From Pseudobdellovibrionaceae bacterium (lineage in GTDB: Bacteria; Bdellovibrionota; Bdellovibrionia; Bdellovibrionales; Bdellovibrionaceae), in contig JAHBUV010000001.1 of assembly GCA_019637915.1 (NCBI GenBank), positions 1,768,565 through 1,832,564 of the forward strand: a stretch of DNA of 64,000 nt, in the 5' to 3' direction. Below, one piece after another: positions 8,210 to 16,816 of the stretch. Positions within the stretch are counted from its first letter, which is position 1. Every line of letters starts with the position of its first letter. Both the position numbers and the translations under genes were made by a program. The notes below the pieces were generated by a model. It was given only the letters and a program-made list of their open reading frames with translations, ran no database searches and was not told the origin of the DNA.

Positions 8210-8752
8210 CTACTGCACGATCCCGGCCGGAACCGTTTTCGGTTCGGTCAAAACCGCGCAGTAAATGCGGTCCCCGGAATGGCCGGAAGGATCGCTTTTC
8301 TCGTCATCGGGATTGGCGTGGATGATGATCGAGGTCCCGGCCTCCGTCGCCAGCGAATTCGGCGTTCCGGGATTCAAGGTCGTGCCCTTCAACGTGAAGT
8401 CTTTCTTCAACGTGCCGTCCGCCGCGATCTCGACGTTGCCGAGGTCGCCCAGGTGCGGGCCCCGCAGGCTCTTTTTCCCGTGATGACGCTTCGTCGGATT
8501 GAAATGATCCGCGGCCGATTCGAACTTCGGTCCCTCACACTTGCCGGCGGCGTGAATGTGCATGCCGCGCTTGCCCGGCTCCAGGCCGCTCAGATTGACC
8601 GAGATCTTGACGCCGTTTTTCTGATCGACCGCCGTGGCGGTGCCGACCACCTTGCCGCTCATGTCGACGAAGTTCGTTTCCTTCGTGGCGCTCATCGCCG
8701 CCACCGGCATGGAAAGGGACAGGGCTAAAACAAACTTTGATGTGATGTTCAT
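8210..8752 (-). CDS. sodC: Periplasmic Cu/Zn superoxide dismutase family protein
   Basis: A 180-residue SodC. An N-terminal signal peptide (about residues 1-21) is followed by the Cu/Zn SOD fold. Visible are GMHIHAAGKC (copper-binding histidines and a cysteine), the metal loop with SAADHFNPT and HLGDLGN, and SIIIHANPDD followed by SGDRIYC, which keeps the arginine and the disulfide cysteine. The enzyme converts superoxide to hydrogen peroxide and oxygen in the periplasm. It converges on the Mn exporter with only 3 bp between stops. Confidence 0.92.
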   Translation of the reverse strand: MNITSKFVLALSLSMPVAAMSATKETNFVDMSGKVVGTATAVDQKNGVKISVNLSGLEPGKRGMHIHAAGKCEGPKFESAADHFNPTKRHHGKKSLRGPHLGDLGNVEIAADGTLKKDFTLKGTTLNPGTPNSLATEAGTSIIIHANPDDEKSDPSGHSGDRIYCAVLTEPKTVPAGIVQ

Positions 8753-8860
8753 GGGGCCTCCTTGTTCTCAGCTGGAATTCTTGGGCTGAGGGGAGGCAAA
8801 GTCATGCCGAAAGCCTTCCTTTGAAGAAAGCTGAACGGGCATGAATCTGGAGGGGAAAAA

Positions 8861-8937
8861 TGGTGCGGACGGGAGGATTCGAACCTCCGACCACTTGATT
8901 CGTAGTCAAGTACTCTATCCAGCTGAGCTACGACCGC
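8861..8937 (-). tRNA. tRNA-Arg (ACG)
   Basis: The minus strand gives a complete cloverleaf with anticodon loop CTACGAA (anticodon ACG), T-loop GGTTCGAATCC and encoded CCA. The acceptor stem has one apparent T-T mismatch at pair 5-68. Confidence 0.93.
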
Positions 8938-9081
8938 ACGGCAAATCGAACTGAAGTACGTTGATACGCCATGTGGCCCCCCAAAGGCAAGCAGGGACCC
9001 CGGCTTTTTGCAATTTCCTCAGGCGGCGCGCTTGATTCACCCGACGGCCTATGGCAGCTTACGAAAACAGTCCGCGAATCC

Positions 9082-9174
9082 GGAGAGGTGGGTGAGTGGC
9101 TGAAACCAAGCGTTTGCTAAACGCTCGTACGCTCAAAAGGCGTACCGCGGGTTCAAATCCCGCCCTCTCCGCCA
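9082..9174 (+). tRNA. tRNA-Ser (GCT)
   Basis: A class II tRNA with the GGAGAGG acceptor stem, anticodon loop TTGCTAA (anticodon GCT), a long variable arm and encoded CCA. Confidence 0.95.
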
Positions 9175-9210
9175 TCATAATCCACTGAAATCACTGATTT
9201 ATTTCTTAAA

Positions 9211-9678
9211 TTAATAGCGGATCTTGTCCTGCTTTTGGTCCCACTCCTTGAAGACCTCGTAGGCTTCGCCATGCAGGAATTGCTGCATGGGGATTTTGCG
9301 CTCGCTCGGCTTCAGGGGGATTTCTTTGTAGATGAAGTCGTCATCAAACTGATGGCGGGCGGCGTCCTCCCGGGTGCTGGCGTAATAAATCCGGGAAATC
9401 CGCGCCCAATAAGCCGCCGACAGGCACATGGGGCAGGGTTCACAAGAGGTGTAGAGCTCCGCACCCTGCAGTTCAAAGTTTTTTTCGTTCCGGCAGGCCT
9501 GGCGGATGGCCTGAACTTCGGCGTGCGCCGTGGGATCATTGGTGGAGGTCACGCAGTTCCAGCCTTCGCCGATCACCCGTCCCTCTTTGACGATGACGGC
9601 TCCAAAAGGACCGCCTTCGCCCTTTTGCATGTGTTCCCGGGACAACTCGATCGCGCGACGCATGTACTTCTCGTTCAT
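9211..9678 (-). CDS. guaD: Guanine deaminase (cytidine deaminase-like fold)
   Basis: A 155-residue zinc hydrolase that converts guanine to xanthine in purine salvage. Zinc-site residues H52-A-E54 and P81-C82-x-x-C85 are in place. The long FDDDFIYKEI stretch and the C-terminal Arg-Tyr end resemble the Bacillus-type GuaD, which closes its active site with the C-terminus, more than tRNA adenosine deaminase TadA. Length matches the family (about 156 residues). Confidence 0.85.
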   Translation of the reverse strand: MNEKYMRRAIELSREHMQKGEGGPFGAVIVKEGRVIGEGWNCVTSTNDPTAHAEVQAIRQACRNEKNFELQGAELYTSCEPCPMCLSAAYWARISRIYYASTREDAARHQFDDDFIYKEIPLKPSERKIPMQQFLHGEAYEVFKEWDQKQDKIRY

Positions 9679-9727
9679 AGCTGTCTAGACTAAAAGCCCT
9701 TTTGCCCGAGAAGCAAGTTCTGCTTTG

Positions 9728-10168
9728 TTAAGGATGCGCCTCTTGCGAGAAGCTCTCCTGTTCCGAAACCCTTTCGAGGATTTCGCCGGCGATCTCCTCG
9801 TTCGCCCGCGTCGCGATGTCACCGAGGGCCACGATGCCAACGAGTTTTTTGTCGCGGTTGACGATGAGGATCCGGCGGATCATTTTCACTTCCATCAGCC
9901 GCGCCGCCTCGCCCACTTCCATGTCGTCGTAGGTCCAGACGATGGGACTGGTCATGACTTCGGTGACTTTCGTTTCATCCGCGTCCCGCCCTTCCGCCAC
10001 CACCTTCAGCGCGATGTCGCGATCGGTGAGCAGTCCCAGAAGTTTTTTCCCGTCGGTCACGGGAATGGCGCCCACGTCGAGGGTCTTCATTTTCTCGGCC
10101 GCTTCGCGCACGGTGCACTCCAGGGGAACGACTTCCACTTTTTTCGTCATGATGTCTTTGAGTTTCAT
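9728..10168 (-). CDS. CBS-domain protein
   Basis: A 146-residue protein made of two tandem CBS domains (about residues 1-65 and 75-135), the first starting MKLKDIMTKKVEVV and containing GAIPVTDG and GLLTDRDIA. Such stand-alone pairs bind adenine nucleotides and act as energy or stress sensors. The start at 10168 is supported by AGGAGG 8 bases upstream. A longer frame to 10237 is rejected. A redox or nucleotide ligand cannot be assigned. Confidence 0.85.
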   Translation of the reverse strand: MKLKDIMTKKVEVVPLECTVREAAEKMKTLDVGAIPVTDGKKLLGLLTDRDIALKVVAEGRDADETKVTEVMTSPIVWTYDDMEVGEAARLMEVKMIRRILIVNRDKKLVGIVALGDIATRANEEIAGEILERVSEQESFSQEAHP

Positions 10169-10259
10169 GGGATGCCTCCTGTCTTCAGAAGCCATCATAG
10201 AGCAAGGCCTGATCGCGTCCCGTGAAGAAACGGACACTTCAGGAAAGGTCGATGGGACT

Positions 10260-11051
10260 TCAACCGATCTTCACGGCCCGCATGGAGATCGAAGCGTTCT
10301 GAATTCCCTCGTAAGGGAATTCCACGGCTTCATCCTGATCGGCCGCCCCCAGGGTGTAAAGCAAGGGGACGTAGTGATCCAGGCTCGGGTGGGCCTGCGC
10401 GGCGAGAGAGCCCATGGTGCCATGGGGATTGATGAGGGCTTTGTCGTCCCGCGAAAGGATCTTGTTTTTTATCAGCTCGTCGAACTCCACCGCCCAATCC
10501 AAGGGCTCGGCGTCCTCTTCCCAACGGATGGAGCGCAGATTGTGGGTGATATTGCCGCTGCCGATGATCAAAACGCCGCGGTCCCGCCAGGTCCTCAGGC
10601 TGCGCGCGATTTCATACTGCGCGGACAAAGGGGAGCGCACGTCGATGCTCATCTGCGCGACCGGGATGTCGTGGGCCGGAAACAGGTGATGGAGCACGGC
10701 CCAGGCGCCGTGGTCCAATCCCCAATCCAGGGCGGGGGCCACGTTCGGAATGCCTTCGCGGATCTCCCGCGCCATCTCGACCGCGCCGGGCGCGGGATAT
10801 TGAAGCGAATAAAGCTCCTGCGGAAAACCGCCGAAGTCATGAATGGTTTCCGGCCAGGGCGTCGTCACGATGCGCGTGCCCTGGGTCAGCCAATGGGCGG
10901 ACACCACCAGGATGGAGCTCGGGCGGGGCAGCTCCGGCCCCAAGCTCCGCAGTCGCCGCGTGAACGCATTGTCCGCGACGATATTCAGGGGGGAGCCGTG
11001 TCCGATAAATAAAACCGGTTGCCTCATTATCTTAGAATCGCCCGTTTTCAT
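10260..11051 (-). CDS. ygiD: DODA-type extradiol aromatic ring-opening dioxygenase family protein
   Basis: A 263-residue LigB-superfamily protein like E. coli YgiD (4,5-DOPA dioxygenase). Motifs include FIGHGSP, VVSAHWL, the HGAWAVLHHLFP block and SGNITHNL, which carry the metal-ligand histidines. These enzymes cleave catechol rings using a non-haem metal; the true substrate here is unknown. The start may be at 11051 or eight codons later at the MRQPVLF methionine, since neither has a good ribosome site. Confidence 0.82.
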   Translation of the reverse strand: MKTGDSKIMRQPVLFIGHGSPLNIVADNAFTRRLRSLGPELPRPSSILVVSAHWLTQGTRIVTTPWPETIHDFGGFPQELYSLQYPAPGAVEMAREIREGIPNVAPALDWGLDHGAWAVLHHLFPAHDIPVAQMSIDVRSPLSAQYEIARSLRTWRDRGVLIIGSGNITHNLRSIRWEEDAEPLDWAVEFDELIKNKILSRDDKALINPHGTMGSLAAQAHPSLDHYVPLLYTLGAADQDEAVEFPYEGIQNASISMRAVKIG

Positions 11052-11137
11052 TGTTCTAGAAAGAGGGTGTCCTGGAAATCAGTGTTGCATTTTGGGCATC
11101 AATGAGGGCGAGAGGTCATTCTGGCTTCGCCGGGGGA

Positions 11138-11190
11138 AAATCGAGAATGGAAAATGGAGGAAATTTTGCTTTGCGGAATTTGGGGCACGA
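11138..11190 (+). repeat. Copy 1 of a GAAAATGGAAAAT-type repeat
   Basis: This AT-rich stretch (AAAATCGAGAATGGAAAATG, then GAGGAAATTTTGC) reappears in the same orientation at 12216-12263 and inverted at 12140-12185. The copies flank the four-helix-bundle gene. They are degenerate, about 70-80 percent alike by eye. Confidence 0.6.
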
Positions 11191-11326
11191 GTGGATGACT
11201 TTGTAACTGAATGTCTCGAATTTGCCGTATAACTGAATTGGTTCGATTTGACATGACGGAGGAATAGATGCTGTCGAACTGCACAAGCAGTTTGACGCAA
11301 AAATACAGCACCACTACGCTCAATCT

Positions 11327-11689
11327 ATGTATGTGATTTTGATTATTATCTGCGTCTTATTTTTGTTTATCATCGGCATTTTCATTGATCATCGTTTTTT
11401 CCAGGGTCGATTCTTAAATCGCGCCCCAACTACCGCCGCTCAACTTCAAAATTCTTTAAAGAACGTTTTGTCCCAAAAGAGTCTTAAGCTTGAAGATTGG
11501 AATCCAGAGGCTCAGGATTGGATCAACGATAAGATGGTCATCCCGCTCAAGGATCCCATGCTGGATGAGATACGAGGGACTGTTGCCGAGGCCGTTGGAT
11601 CATCCACTCATTTTGAACGCCTGAGTGATCACGCTATCGTTCAAATTGAAGCAGCAATCAAACGACTCGATCGGGAAACTAAGACCTAG
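11327..11689 (+). CDS. Small membrane-anchored protein of unknown function
   Basis: A 120-residue protein with a strongly hydrophobic N-terminal helix (residues 2-20) and a soluble helical part of about 100 residues. No family is recognised. Its last 11 bp overlap the end of the converging four-helix-bundle gene. Base composition is AT-rich compared with the flanking backbone, suggesting recent acquisition together with its neighbour. Confidence 0.6.
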   Translation: MYVILIIICVLFLFIIGIFIDHRFFQGRFLNRAPTTAAQLQNSLKNVLSQKSLKLEDWNPEAQDWINDKMVIPLKDPMLDEIRGTVAEAVGSSTHFERLSDHAIVQIEAAIKRLDRETKT

Positions 11690-12050
11690 CTTCCTTATCG
11701 GCGTGTGCCTGAACGAGTTTTGTCAGCATTTTCCCGATAGCATCCAAATCATCGCGTAGCTCTTTATATTGAATTTCTGAAATACAATTTTTGATCTTCA
11801 GAATTTCGATTAGTGGGACACATTCAAACGTAGATCCCCGCGCAATCCAGAAGAATTGGCGTTTGTCTGCTTGGTGCCATCGACCATTGCCTTCGGCTAT
11901 ATTGAGTGGAATTGAAAGAGAGGCTCTTGAGAGCTGATTGCCAAAGCCACGATTGACGGAGTGCTTCTGTTCACAAAGCAGTGCTTCTATTTTGGTAGCG
12001 AATTGAACAGAACGCTTATAAACATCGAGATTTTCAAAAGTGAATGCCAT
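11679..12050 (-). CDS. Four-helix-bundle protein (23S rRNA intervening-sequence family)
   Basis: A 123-residue protein with the family's signature features: an N-terminal FENLDVYKRS segment, SRASLSIPLNIAEGNGR in the middle and a helical C-terminus. Members were first found in rRNA intervening sequences and are related to the Avd accessory protein, but their role is mostly unknown. The start at 12050 fits the family better than an upstream in-frame ATG at 12062. The gene sits among short repeated sequences. Confidence 0.85.
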   Translation of the reverse strand: MAFTFENLDVYKRSVQFATKIEALLCEQKHSVNRGFGNQLSRASLSIPLNIAEGNGRWHQADKRQFFWIARGSTFECVPLIEILKIKNCISEIQYKELRDDLDAIGKMLTKLVQAHADKEARS

Positions 12051-12139
12051 TCCCTGAAGCAATGCAAACGCATCTCCATTGTCAGAACAAAATCAGATCG
12101 AATCGATGTCCGGCAAGGTTCGAATTTCAAATTCTTCTA

Positions 12140-12185
12140 TTATCGATTTTCCATTCTCGATTTTCGCGCCAATTTTGCGCACGGA
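12140..12185 (-). repeat. Copy 2 of the repeat, inverted
   Basis: The sequence CGATTTTCCATTCTCGATTT with the following CCAATTTTGCGC is the inverse of copy 3. CCAATTTTGCGC (12171-12182) pairs perfectly with GCGCAAAATTGG (12249-12260), so copies 2 and 3 could form a long hairpin. Confidence 0.6.
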
Positions 12186-12215
12186 TTGACTGGCTCGCCT
12201 AAAGGCGTCGCTACG

Positions 12216-12263
12216 AAAATGGAAAATCGAAAATAGAGGAATTTTGCTGCGCAAAATTGGCGG
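12216..12263 (+). repeat. Copy 3 of the repeat, abutting tRNA-Ser(CGA)
   Basis: AAAATGGAAAATCGAAAATA, then GAGGAATTTTGC and GCGCAAAATTGG. The last bases of this copy are the CCA end of tRNA-Ser(CGA), so the repeat reaches into the mature tRNA. Confidence 0.6.
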
Positions 12264-12348
12264 AGAGGGTGGGATTTGAACCCACGAGACGCTTTTGACG
12301 CCTACTCGATTTCGAATCGAGCTCCTTCAGCCACTCGGACACCTCTCC
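12258..12348 (-). tRNA. tRNA-Ser (CGA)
   Basis: A class II tRNA on the minus strand with the GGAGAGG acceptor stem, anticodon CGA in the loop TTCGAAA, a long variable arm and encoded CCA. Its 3' 30 bases are nearly identical to those of tRNA-Ser(TGA) at 37417. Confidence 0.95.
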
Positions 12349-12444
12349 GAAGGAAGCCATTGTAACTAGCATGGCCTTTTGGATTTTGCATCTTGATTGC
12401 GCAGGGCGCCAACGGGAGACTGAAGGCCTCAGAAAGGCCCTTCG

Positions 12445-12951
12445 GTGAAAAATATCCTGTTCTTGGCGGCCCATCCCCACCTCTCCCAGTCACGCGCCAA
12501 CAAGACAGTCATCCAAGCGGTGCGCGACGTGCCGGGTGTGCGACTCCATCCGCTCTATGACCTCTATCCCTACTTCCACATCAATGTCCCCCACGAGCAA
12601 AGCCTGCTCGCCGAGGCCGACCTGCTCGTCATTCAGCATCCCCTCTACTGGTACAACATGCCCTCGCTCCTGAAGCTGTGGCTGGACGAGGTGCTTGAGT
12701 TCAATTGGGCTTATGGTCCCGAAGGCAAAATGCTCCAGGGCAAAGACCTGCTGGTTTCCATCACCTCGGGCGGTCCGATGGAGGATTCCTTCCCCGCCTG
12801 GGAACAGACGGCGCGGACGTGCGGCATGAATTTCCATCCGCCGTTCCTCCTTCCCTGGACGACGGATGTCAGTGACGAAGATCTCCACCAGCACGCGCAA
12901 TCCGTGCGAACGGCGCTGATGACCTACGCGAACGAAGGGCGGCTGCCGTGA
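12445..12951 (+). CDS. kefG: KefG/KefF-like flavodoxin-fold NAD(P)H oxidoreductase
   Basis: A 168-residue quinone-reductase-type flavoprotein. The start is GTG. LFLAAHPHLSQSRAN near the N-terminus binds the flavin phosphate, and PLYWYNMPSLLKLWLDEVL is the family core motif. In E. coli KefF and KefG are cytosolic partners that activate the KefC and KefB potassium efflux systems during electrophile stress. Here the stop overlaps the start of the KefB-like antiporter (GTGA), which makes partnership very likely. Confidence 0.88.
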   Translation: MKNILFLAAHPHLSQSRANKTVIQAVRDVPGVRLHPLYDLYPYFHINVPHEQSLLAEADLLVIQHPLYWYNMPSLLKLWLDEVLEFNWAYGPEGKMLQGKDLLVSITSGGPMEDSFPAWEQTARTCGMNFHPPFLLPWTTDVSDEDLHQHAQSVRTALMTYANEGRLP

Positions 12952-14801
12952 ACGGTCAAAGTTTTCTCATCGACGCCTTGATCCTGCTCGCCGCGGTCGT
13001 CTTCATCGTGCCCCTCGCCCACAAAGCCAAGCTCGGCGCCGTGCTGGGATACCTGCTGGCGGGTCTCATCGTCGGGCCCGGGGGCTTGAAGCTGATCACC
13101 GACACCCAGAGCCTCGCCCATGTGTCCGAGTGGGGCGTCGTCTTCCTGCTCTTCGTGATCGGCATGGAGCTCGAGCCCAAACGCCTCTGGCAGATGCGCG
13201 TGGCGATCTTCGGCATGGGGAGCCTGCAGATCGCCCTGGTGGCGGTCTTCACCATGCTGCTGGGAATGGCCTGCGGTTTCACCTGGAACATCTCCCTCAT
13301 GGTGGGCCTCGGCTTCGCTTTATCAAGCACGGCCATCGGCACGCAGATCCTGAAAGGGCGGAATCTCCTCAGCACTCCCGGGGGCAATTCGGCTTTCGCC
13401 GTGTTGCTGTTCCAGGACGTGGCGGTGATTCCGATCCTGGCGCTCTTTCCCTTGCTCGCGGGGGAGCTCGTCGAGGTGCCAGGACACGCGCACGCCCCCT
13501 GGTGGCAGATCATCGTCGCGGTCCTGGCCATCGCGGTGGCGGGGACCCATCTGCTGCGACCTGTCCTGCGGATGGTCGCCTCCACGCATCTGCGCGAGGT
13601 CTTCACGGCGCTGTCTTTGATCCTGGTTCTCGGTTTGGCCGCGCTGATGCAAAGTCTTGGCGTCTCGATGGCGCTCGGGGCCTTCGTGGGGGGCGTTTTG
13701 CTGGCGACCTCCGAGTATCGCCATGCCATTGAAACCGATCTCGAGCCCTTCAAGGGCCTCTTGCTCGGTTTGTTCTTCATGTCGGTGGGGATGTCCATCA
13801 ACCTGGAAACCATCGCCAGTCATCCTTCGTCGGTGCTTTCCCTCGTGGCGGCCCTGCTCGCGATCAAGATCGCCGCCCATCTCGTGCTGACCCGGATTTT
13901 CCGCGTCAGCGCCGCCGAACGGCCGATTTTCGTCCTGACGCTGTCGCAAGGCGGGGAATTCGCCTTCGTGCTGTTCGGGGCGGCGGCCCTTTCCGGCATG
14001 CTGTCGGCCCAGCAGTTGGCCCTGCTGTCCGCCGCCGTCGCCCTTTCCATGGCGGCGACGCCGGTTTTGTTCCTGCTCTATGACCGCTGGTGGGCGCCGC
14101 GCCTGTCGCGCTTGAACCAAATCCCCGATGAGGTGATTGAAAACACCGAGCCCGAGGTCCTGATCGCGGGCTTCGGGCGCGTCGGGCAGATCATCGGCCG
14201 CCTTCTCTATGCCCAACGCATTCGCGCCACGGTTTTGGACCACGACCCGGAACAGATCGAGTTCCTGAGGGGCTTCGGATTCAAAGTGCATTACGGGGAC
14301 GCCACCCGCTTGGATCTCCTGGAAAACGCCGGCGCCCGAACCGCGAAGGTCCTGGTCATCGCCGTCGACAGCGTGGAGGACAGCCTGAAACTCGTGGATC
14401 TCGCGAAAACCCACTTCCCCCATTTGCGCGTCATCGTGCGCGCCCGCAACATGTCCCACGTTTACGAGCTGATGGACCGCGGGGTCGAGATCTTCGAACG
14501 GGAAACTTTCGAAAGCTCTTTGCGCATGGGGACCGAGGTTTTAAAAAGCCTGCGTTGGAATCCCTATCAGGCGGTGCGGGCGAGCCATCAATTTCGTCAC
14601 CACAACGAGCGCATGATCAAAGAACTGCATGCCTTGCGGAAAAATCAAAGCCAGATGCTCTCGGCGGCCAAGGAGGCCCGGGAGCAGCTGGCGGAAATGT
14701 TCGCCGGCGAAGAGGCCCGCCGGCAACGTCAACAGGACGGCTGGGGAGGACGCGGGGAAAACCCCGCCCCTCAACGATCCGAAGAAATCACTCCCGGATA
14801 A
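12948..14801 (+). CDS. kefB: Kef-type K+/H+ antiporter with RCK domain
   Basis: A 617-residue CPA2-family transporter. Residues 1-385 form about twelve membrane helices. Residues 405-520 are a TrkA-N/RCK nucleotide-binding domain (VLIAGFGRVGQIIGRLL, with acidic D at VLDHD), and the tail is a charged coiled coil. The protein should exchange cytosolic potassium for protons under glutathione control. The GTG start overlaps the kefG stop. The 3' end overlaps the converging lipoprotein gene by 31 bp. Confidence 0.92.
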   Translation: MNGQSFLIDALILLAAVVFIVPLAHKAKLGAVLGYLLAGLIVGPGGLKLITDTQSLAHVSEWGVVFLLFVIGMELEPKRLWQMRVAIFGMGSLQIALVAVFTMLLGMACGFTWNISLMVGLGFALSSTAIGTQILKGRNLLSTPGGNSAFAVLLFQDVAVIPILALFPLLAGELVEVPGHAHAPWWQIIVAVLAIAVAGTHLLRPVLRMVASTHLREVFTALSLILVLGLAALMQSLGVSMALGAFVGGVLLATSEYRHAIETDLEPFKGLLLGLFFMSVGMSINLETIASHPSSVLSLVAALLAIKIAAHLVLTRIFRVSAAERPIFVLTLSQGGEFAFVLFGAAALSGMLSAQQLALLSAAVALSMAATPVLFLLYDRWWAPRLSRLNQIPDEVIENTEPEVLIAGFGRVGQIIGRLLYAQRIRATVLDHDPEQIEFLRGFGFKVHYGDATRLDLLENAGARTAKVLVIAVDSVEDSLKLVDLAKTHFPHLRVIVRARNMSHVYELMDRGVEIFERETFESSLRMGTEVLKSLRWNPYQAVRASHQFRHHNERMIKELHALRKNQSQMLSAAKEAREQLAEMFAGEEARRQRQQDGWGGRGENPAPQRSEEITPG

Positions 14802-16816
14802 GTCTGCGTGGCCTTGAAATCGGGGAGAAGCTTGGCCTCCATCGAGGGCGAACTGAACACCTTCGAGAAGCCGAGAACCGTGTTGTCCATGGTCATCATT
14901 TTCTCGAAATTGCGGTACATCCCGTCGCCGCGAACCACGAGCCGCCACTGATTCGAGGCGAGCTCATCCGTCAGGGGCGAGCTTTCCACCAGGTGATTCA
15001 CCAGGTAGTAGGTTTCACGCGCCGTCTTGACGGTCGTTTCGGATTCACAGGCGTAAAAACCCGTACCCGGAACAACGCCCGTGACCAGGGCGCAATCGCG
15101 GACGACGACGTCGACTTCGTAGGTGTCGTGGATCACGCTCAAGGCCTGCTCCTCGGAGACTTTGGTTTCGACGGCGCTTTCGTTGCTGCGCTTAAACGAG
15201 CTCGTGTAGAACCACTCTTTGCCGATGCCGATCTTAGCCCCGGCCGAAGCGCCGTAGCCCAGGTCCGCGTCCAAACCGACCTCAAGGGAAACGCCGCCCT
15301 TCAGGCTGAGTTCGCTGCCGTTTTCATCGGTCTGGGTCTTGCTGTAGGTCAGGGACCGGCTGATGGCGATCGTTTTCGGGGATGAAGAGCCGCCCATGTG
15401 ACGATTGCCCTTCACGGATTCCACGAAGGATTCCGCCGCCAAACGCACGAAGCGGTCCGGGTTGAGGCGGCAGGCACCCAAGGCGCGTTCACGACGGGTC
15501 GACGTCGGCTTCAGCCACGACAACCACCACGAGTTTTCGGTGCGGGTGACCACCACCTGGTCCGCCGCGTAAAGGCGATCGCAATAAGAGCGTTTGAGTT
15601 CGCGGGTGGCGGCGACGCCGCGAGGACCTTTCATCCACTGGCGCAGGTCTTTTTCGCGATCGATGTCGTAACGAAGTTTCAAGTGCGGATCCCGGGCCAG
15701 CACGTCGATGGCCTTGGGGGAGCTTTTCGCCTGTTTCAGCAAATCATCCACGGCGTCGGCCACGAACAGGGCGTTCTCTTTCACTTCACGCAGGCTCAGC
15801 TCGACATCCTCGCCTTTCAAGGCCGACACGGAACCCGTGTACACGCCCGGCAGGGTGGTCCAGGCATTGTCCGTTTCGACCGGGCTCAGGATCAAGATCG
15901 CCTGGTTGCGGCTCAACGTCGCGGCCACGTCGTGGATGCGCAACAAGATGTTGCTGTCGACGACCCCGTTCTTGCTGACCTGGGCTTCGCCCTCGTACTC
16001 GGCGACCAGGTCCTGCGCGGTGGGATTGAACTGTTTTCCGTCGCGCACGATCACCAGGCGGATCTTGAGATGACCGCCATTCATGTCCATCTGCAGCTCC
16101 TGCTCCTGCATCGTTTTGCGGAGGAACTTCGGCTCGAATCTCATCTGGAATTTCTGGGCCGGCTTGAGCGTCAGCAGGGTCGAGATCTGCGTTTTCTCCT
16201 TGTCGTGGCCTTCGAACAGAAGGGCCACGTCGCTCACGAAAGCGCGGGCGGAAACGCTGCCGCTCAAGGAGCCGAAGCCTCCCCCCTTGAGCTCGGAAAG
16301 ATCGCTTTCAAAAGCGAGGTCCTCCGCCTCGTGGCCGAGGTCGGGCGGGTTGAACCAGCGCAGGTCATAGAGCTCGCCCTCGTCGTGCCAGGGGTTGAAA
16401 GACAGGTGAACCTCCACGTTGCCGCGGAAAACGCTTCGGCCCTCGAAGGAGCGCTTGATGTGCAGGCGGCGCTCCGGCTGCAGGGACGAGATGCGGTGGG
16501 ACTCCGACCAGAAAACGCAGCCGTCCACGTTGGTGCGCACGGACTGCGTCTTGACCCCGTCGCTCACCAGGAAATCGGTTTGCTGGATCGGCGAACGGGC
16601 CGCTTTGTCGCGCAGGCAGGTCTTGAACAGAAAGACCTTCACGGACGGCAACTTGTACTGGTCGCGCTCCGCTACAGCGGTCTTTTCCAGGGTCACTTCA
16701 TCCACCTCGAAGGTGGCGTCCGAAGCGTGCTCGCGGCGGCCGTCGCAACCCAAGGCGATCAAAGCCGTCGTCACGACCAGGAGGGCGCCGAGGAAGGGGG
16801 ATTTAGAGGATTTCAT
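14771..16816 (-). CDS. Large lipoprotein of unknown function
   Basis: About 681 residues starting at 16816, where GGAGG precedes the ATG. A lipobox (ALGC near residue 24) predicts a lipid anchor. The mid-part is beta-rich with repeated short strands. Near residue 540 there is an alternating glycine-rich stretch (LKGGVSLEVGLDADLGYGAS) that could form an amphipathic hairpin. No named family is recognised. The gene overlaps the upstream beta-barrel gene by 14 bp, so the two products are probably made together and may interact in the outer membrane. Confidence 0.7.
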   Translation of the reverse strand: MKSSKSPFLGALLVVTTALIALGCDGRREHASDATFEVDEVTLEKTAVAERDQYKLPSVKVFLFKTCLRDKAARSPIQQTDFLVSDGVKTQSVRTNVDGCVFWSESHRISSLQPERRLHIKRSFEGRSVFRGNVEVHLSFNPWHDEGELYDLRWFNPPDLGHEAEDLAFESDLSELKGGGFGSLSGSVSARAFVSDVALLFEGHDKEKTQISTLLTLKPAQKFQMRFEPKFLRKTMQEQELQMDMNGGHLKIRLVIVRDGKQFNPTAQDLVAEYEGEAQVSKNGVVDSNILLRIHDVAATLSRNQAILILSPVETDNAWTTLPGVYTGSVSALKGEDVELSLREVKENALFVADAVDDLLKQAKSSPKAIDVLARDPHLKLRYDIDREKDLRQWMKGPRGVAATRELKRSYCDRLYAADQVVVTRTENSWWLSWLKPTSTRRERALGACRLNPDRFVRLAAESFVESVKGNRHMGGSSSPKTIAISRSLTYSKTQTDENGSELSLKGGVSLEVGLDADLGYGASAGAKIGIGKEWFYTSSFKRSNESAVETKVSEEQALSVIHDTYEVDVVVRDCALVTGVVPGTGFYACESETTVKTARETYYLVNHLVESSPLTDELASNQWRLVVRGDGMYRNFEKMMTMDNTVLGFSKVFSSPSMEAKLLPDFKATQTYPGVISSDR

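Noticed and set aside
11100-12258. A second integrated element at tRNA-Ser(CGA) with its own att repeat
   Set aside because: The block is AT-rich, but I found no clear copy of the tRNA 3' end on its left side and no integrase, so only the repeats are reported.
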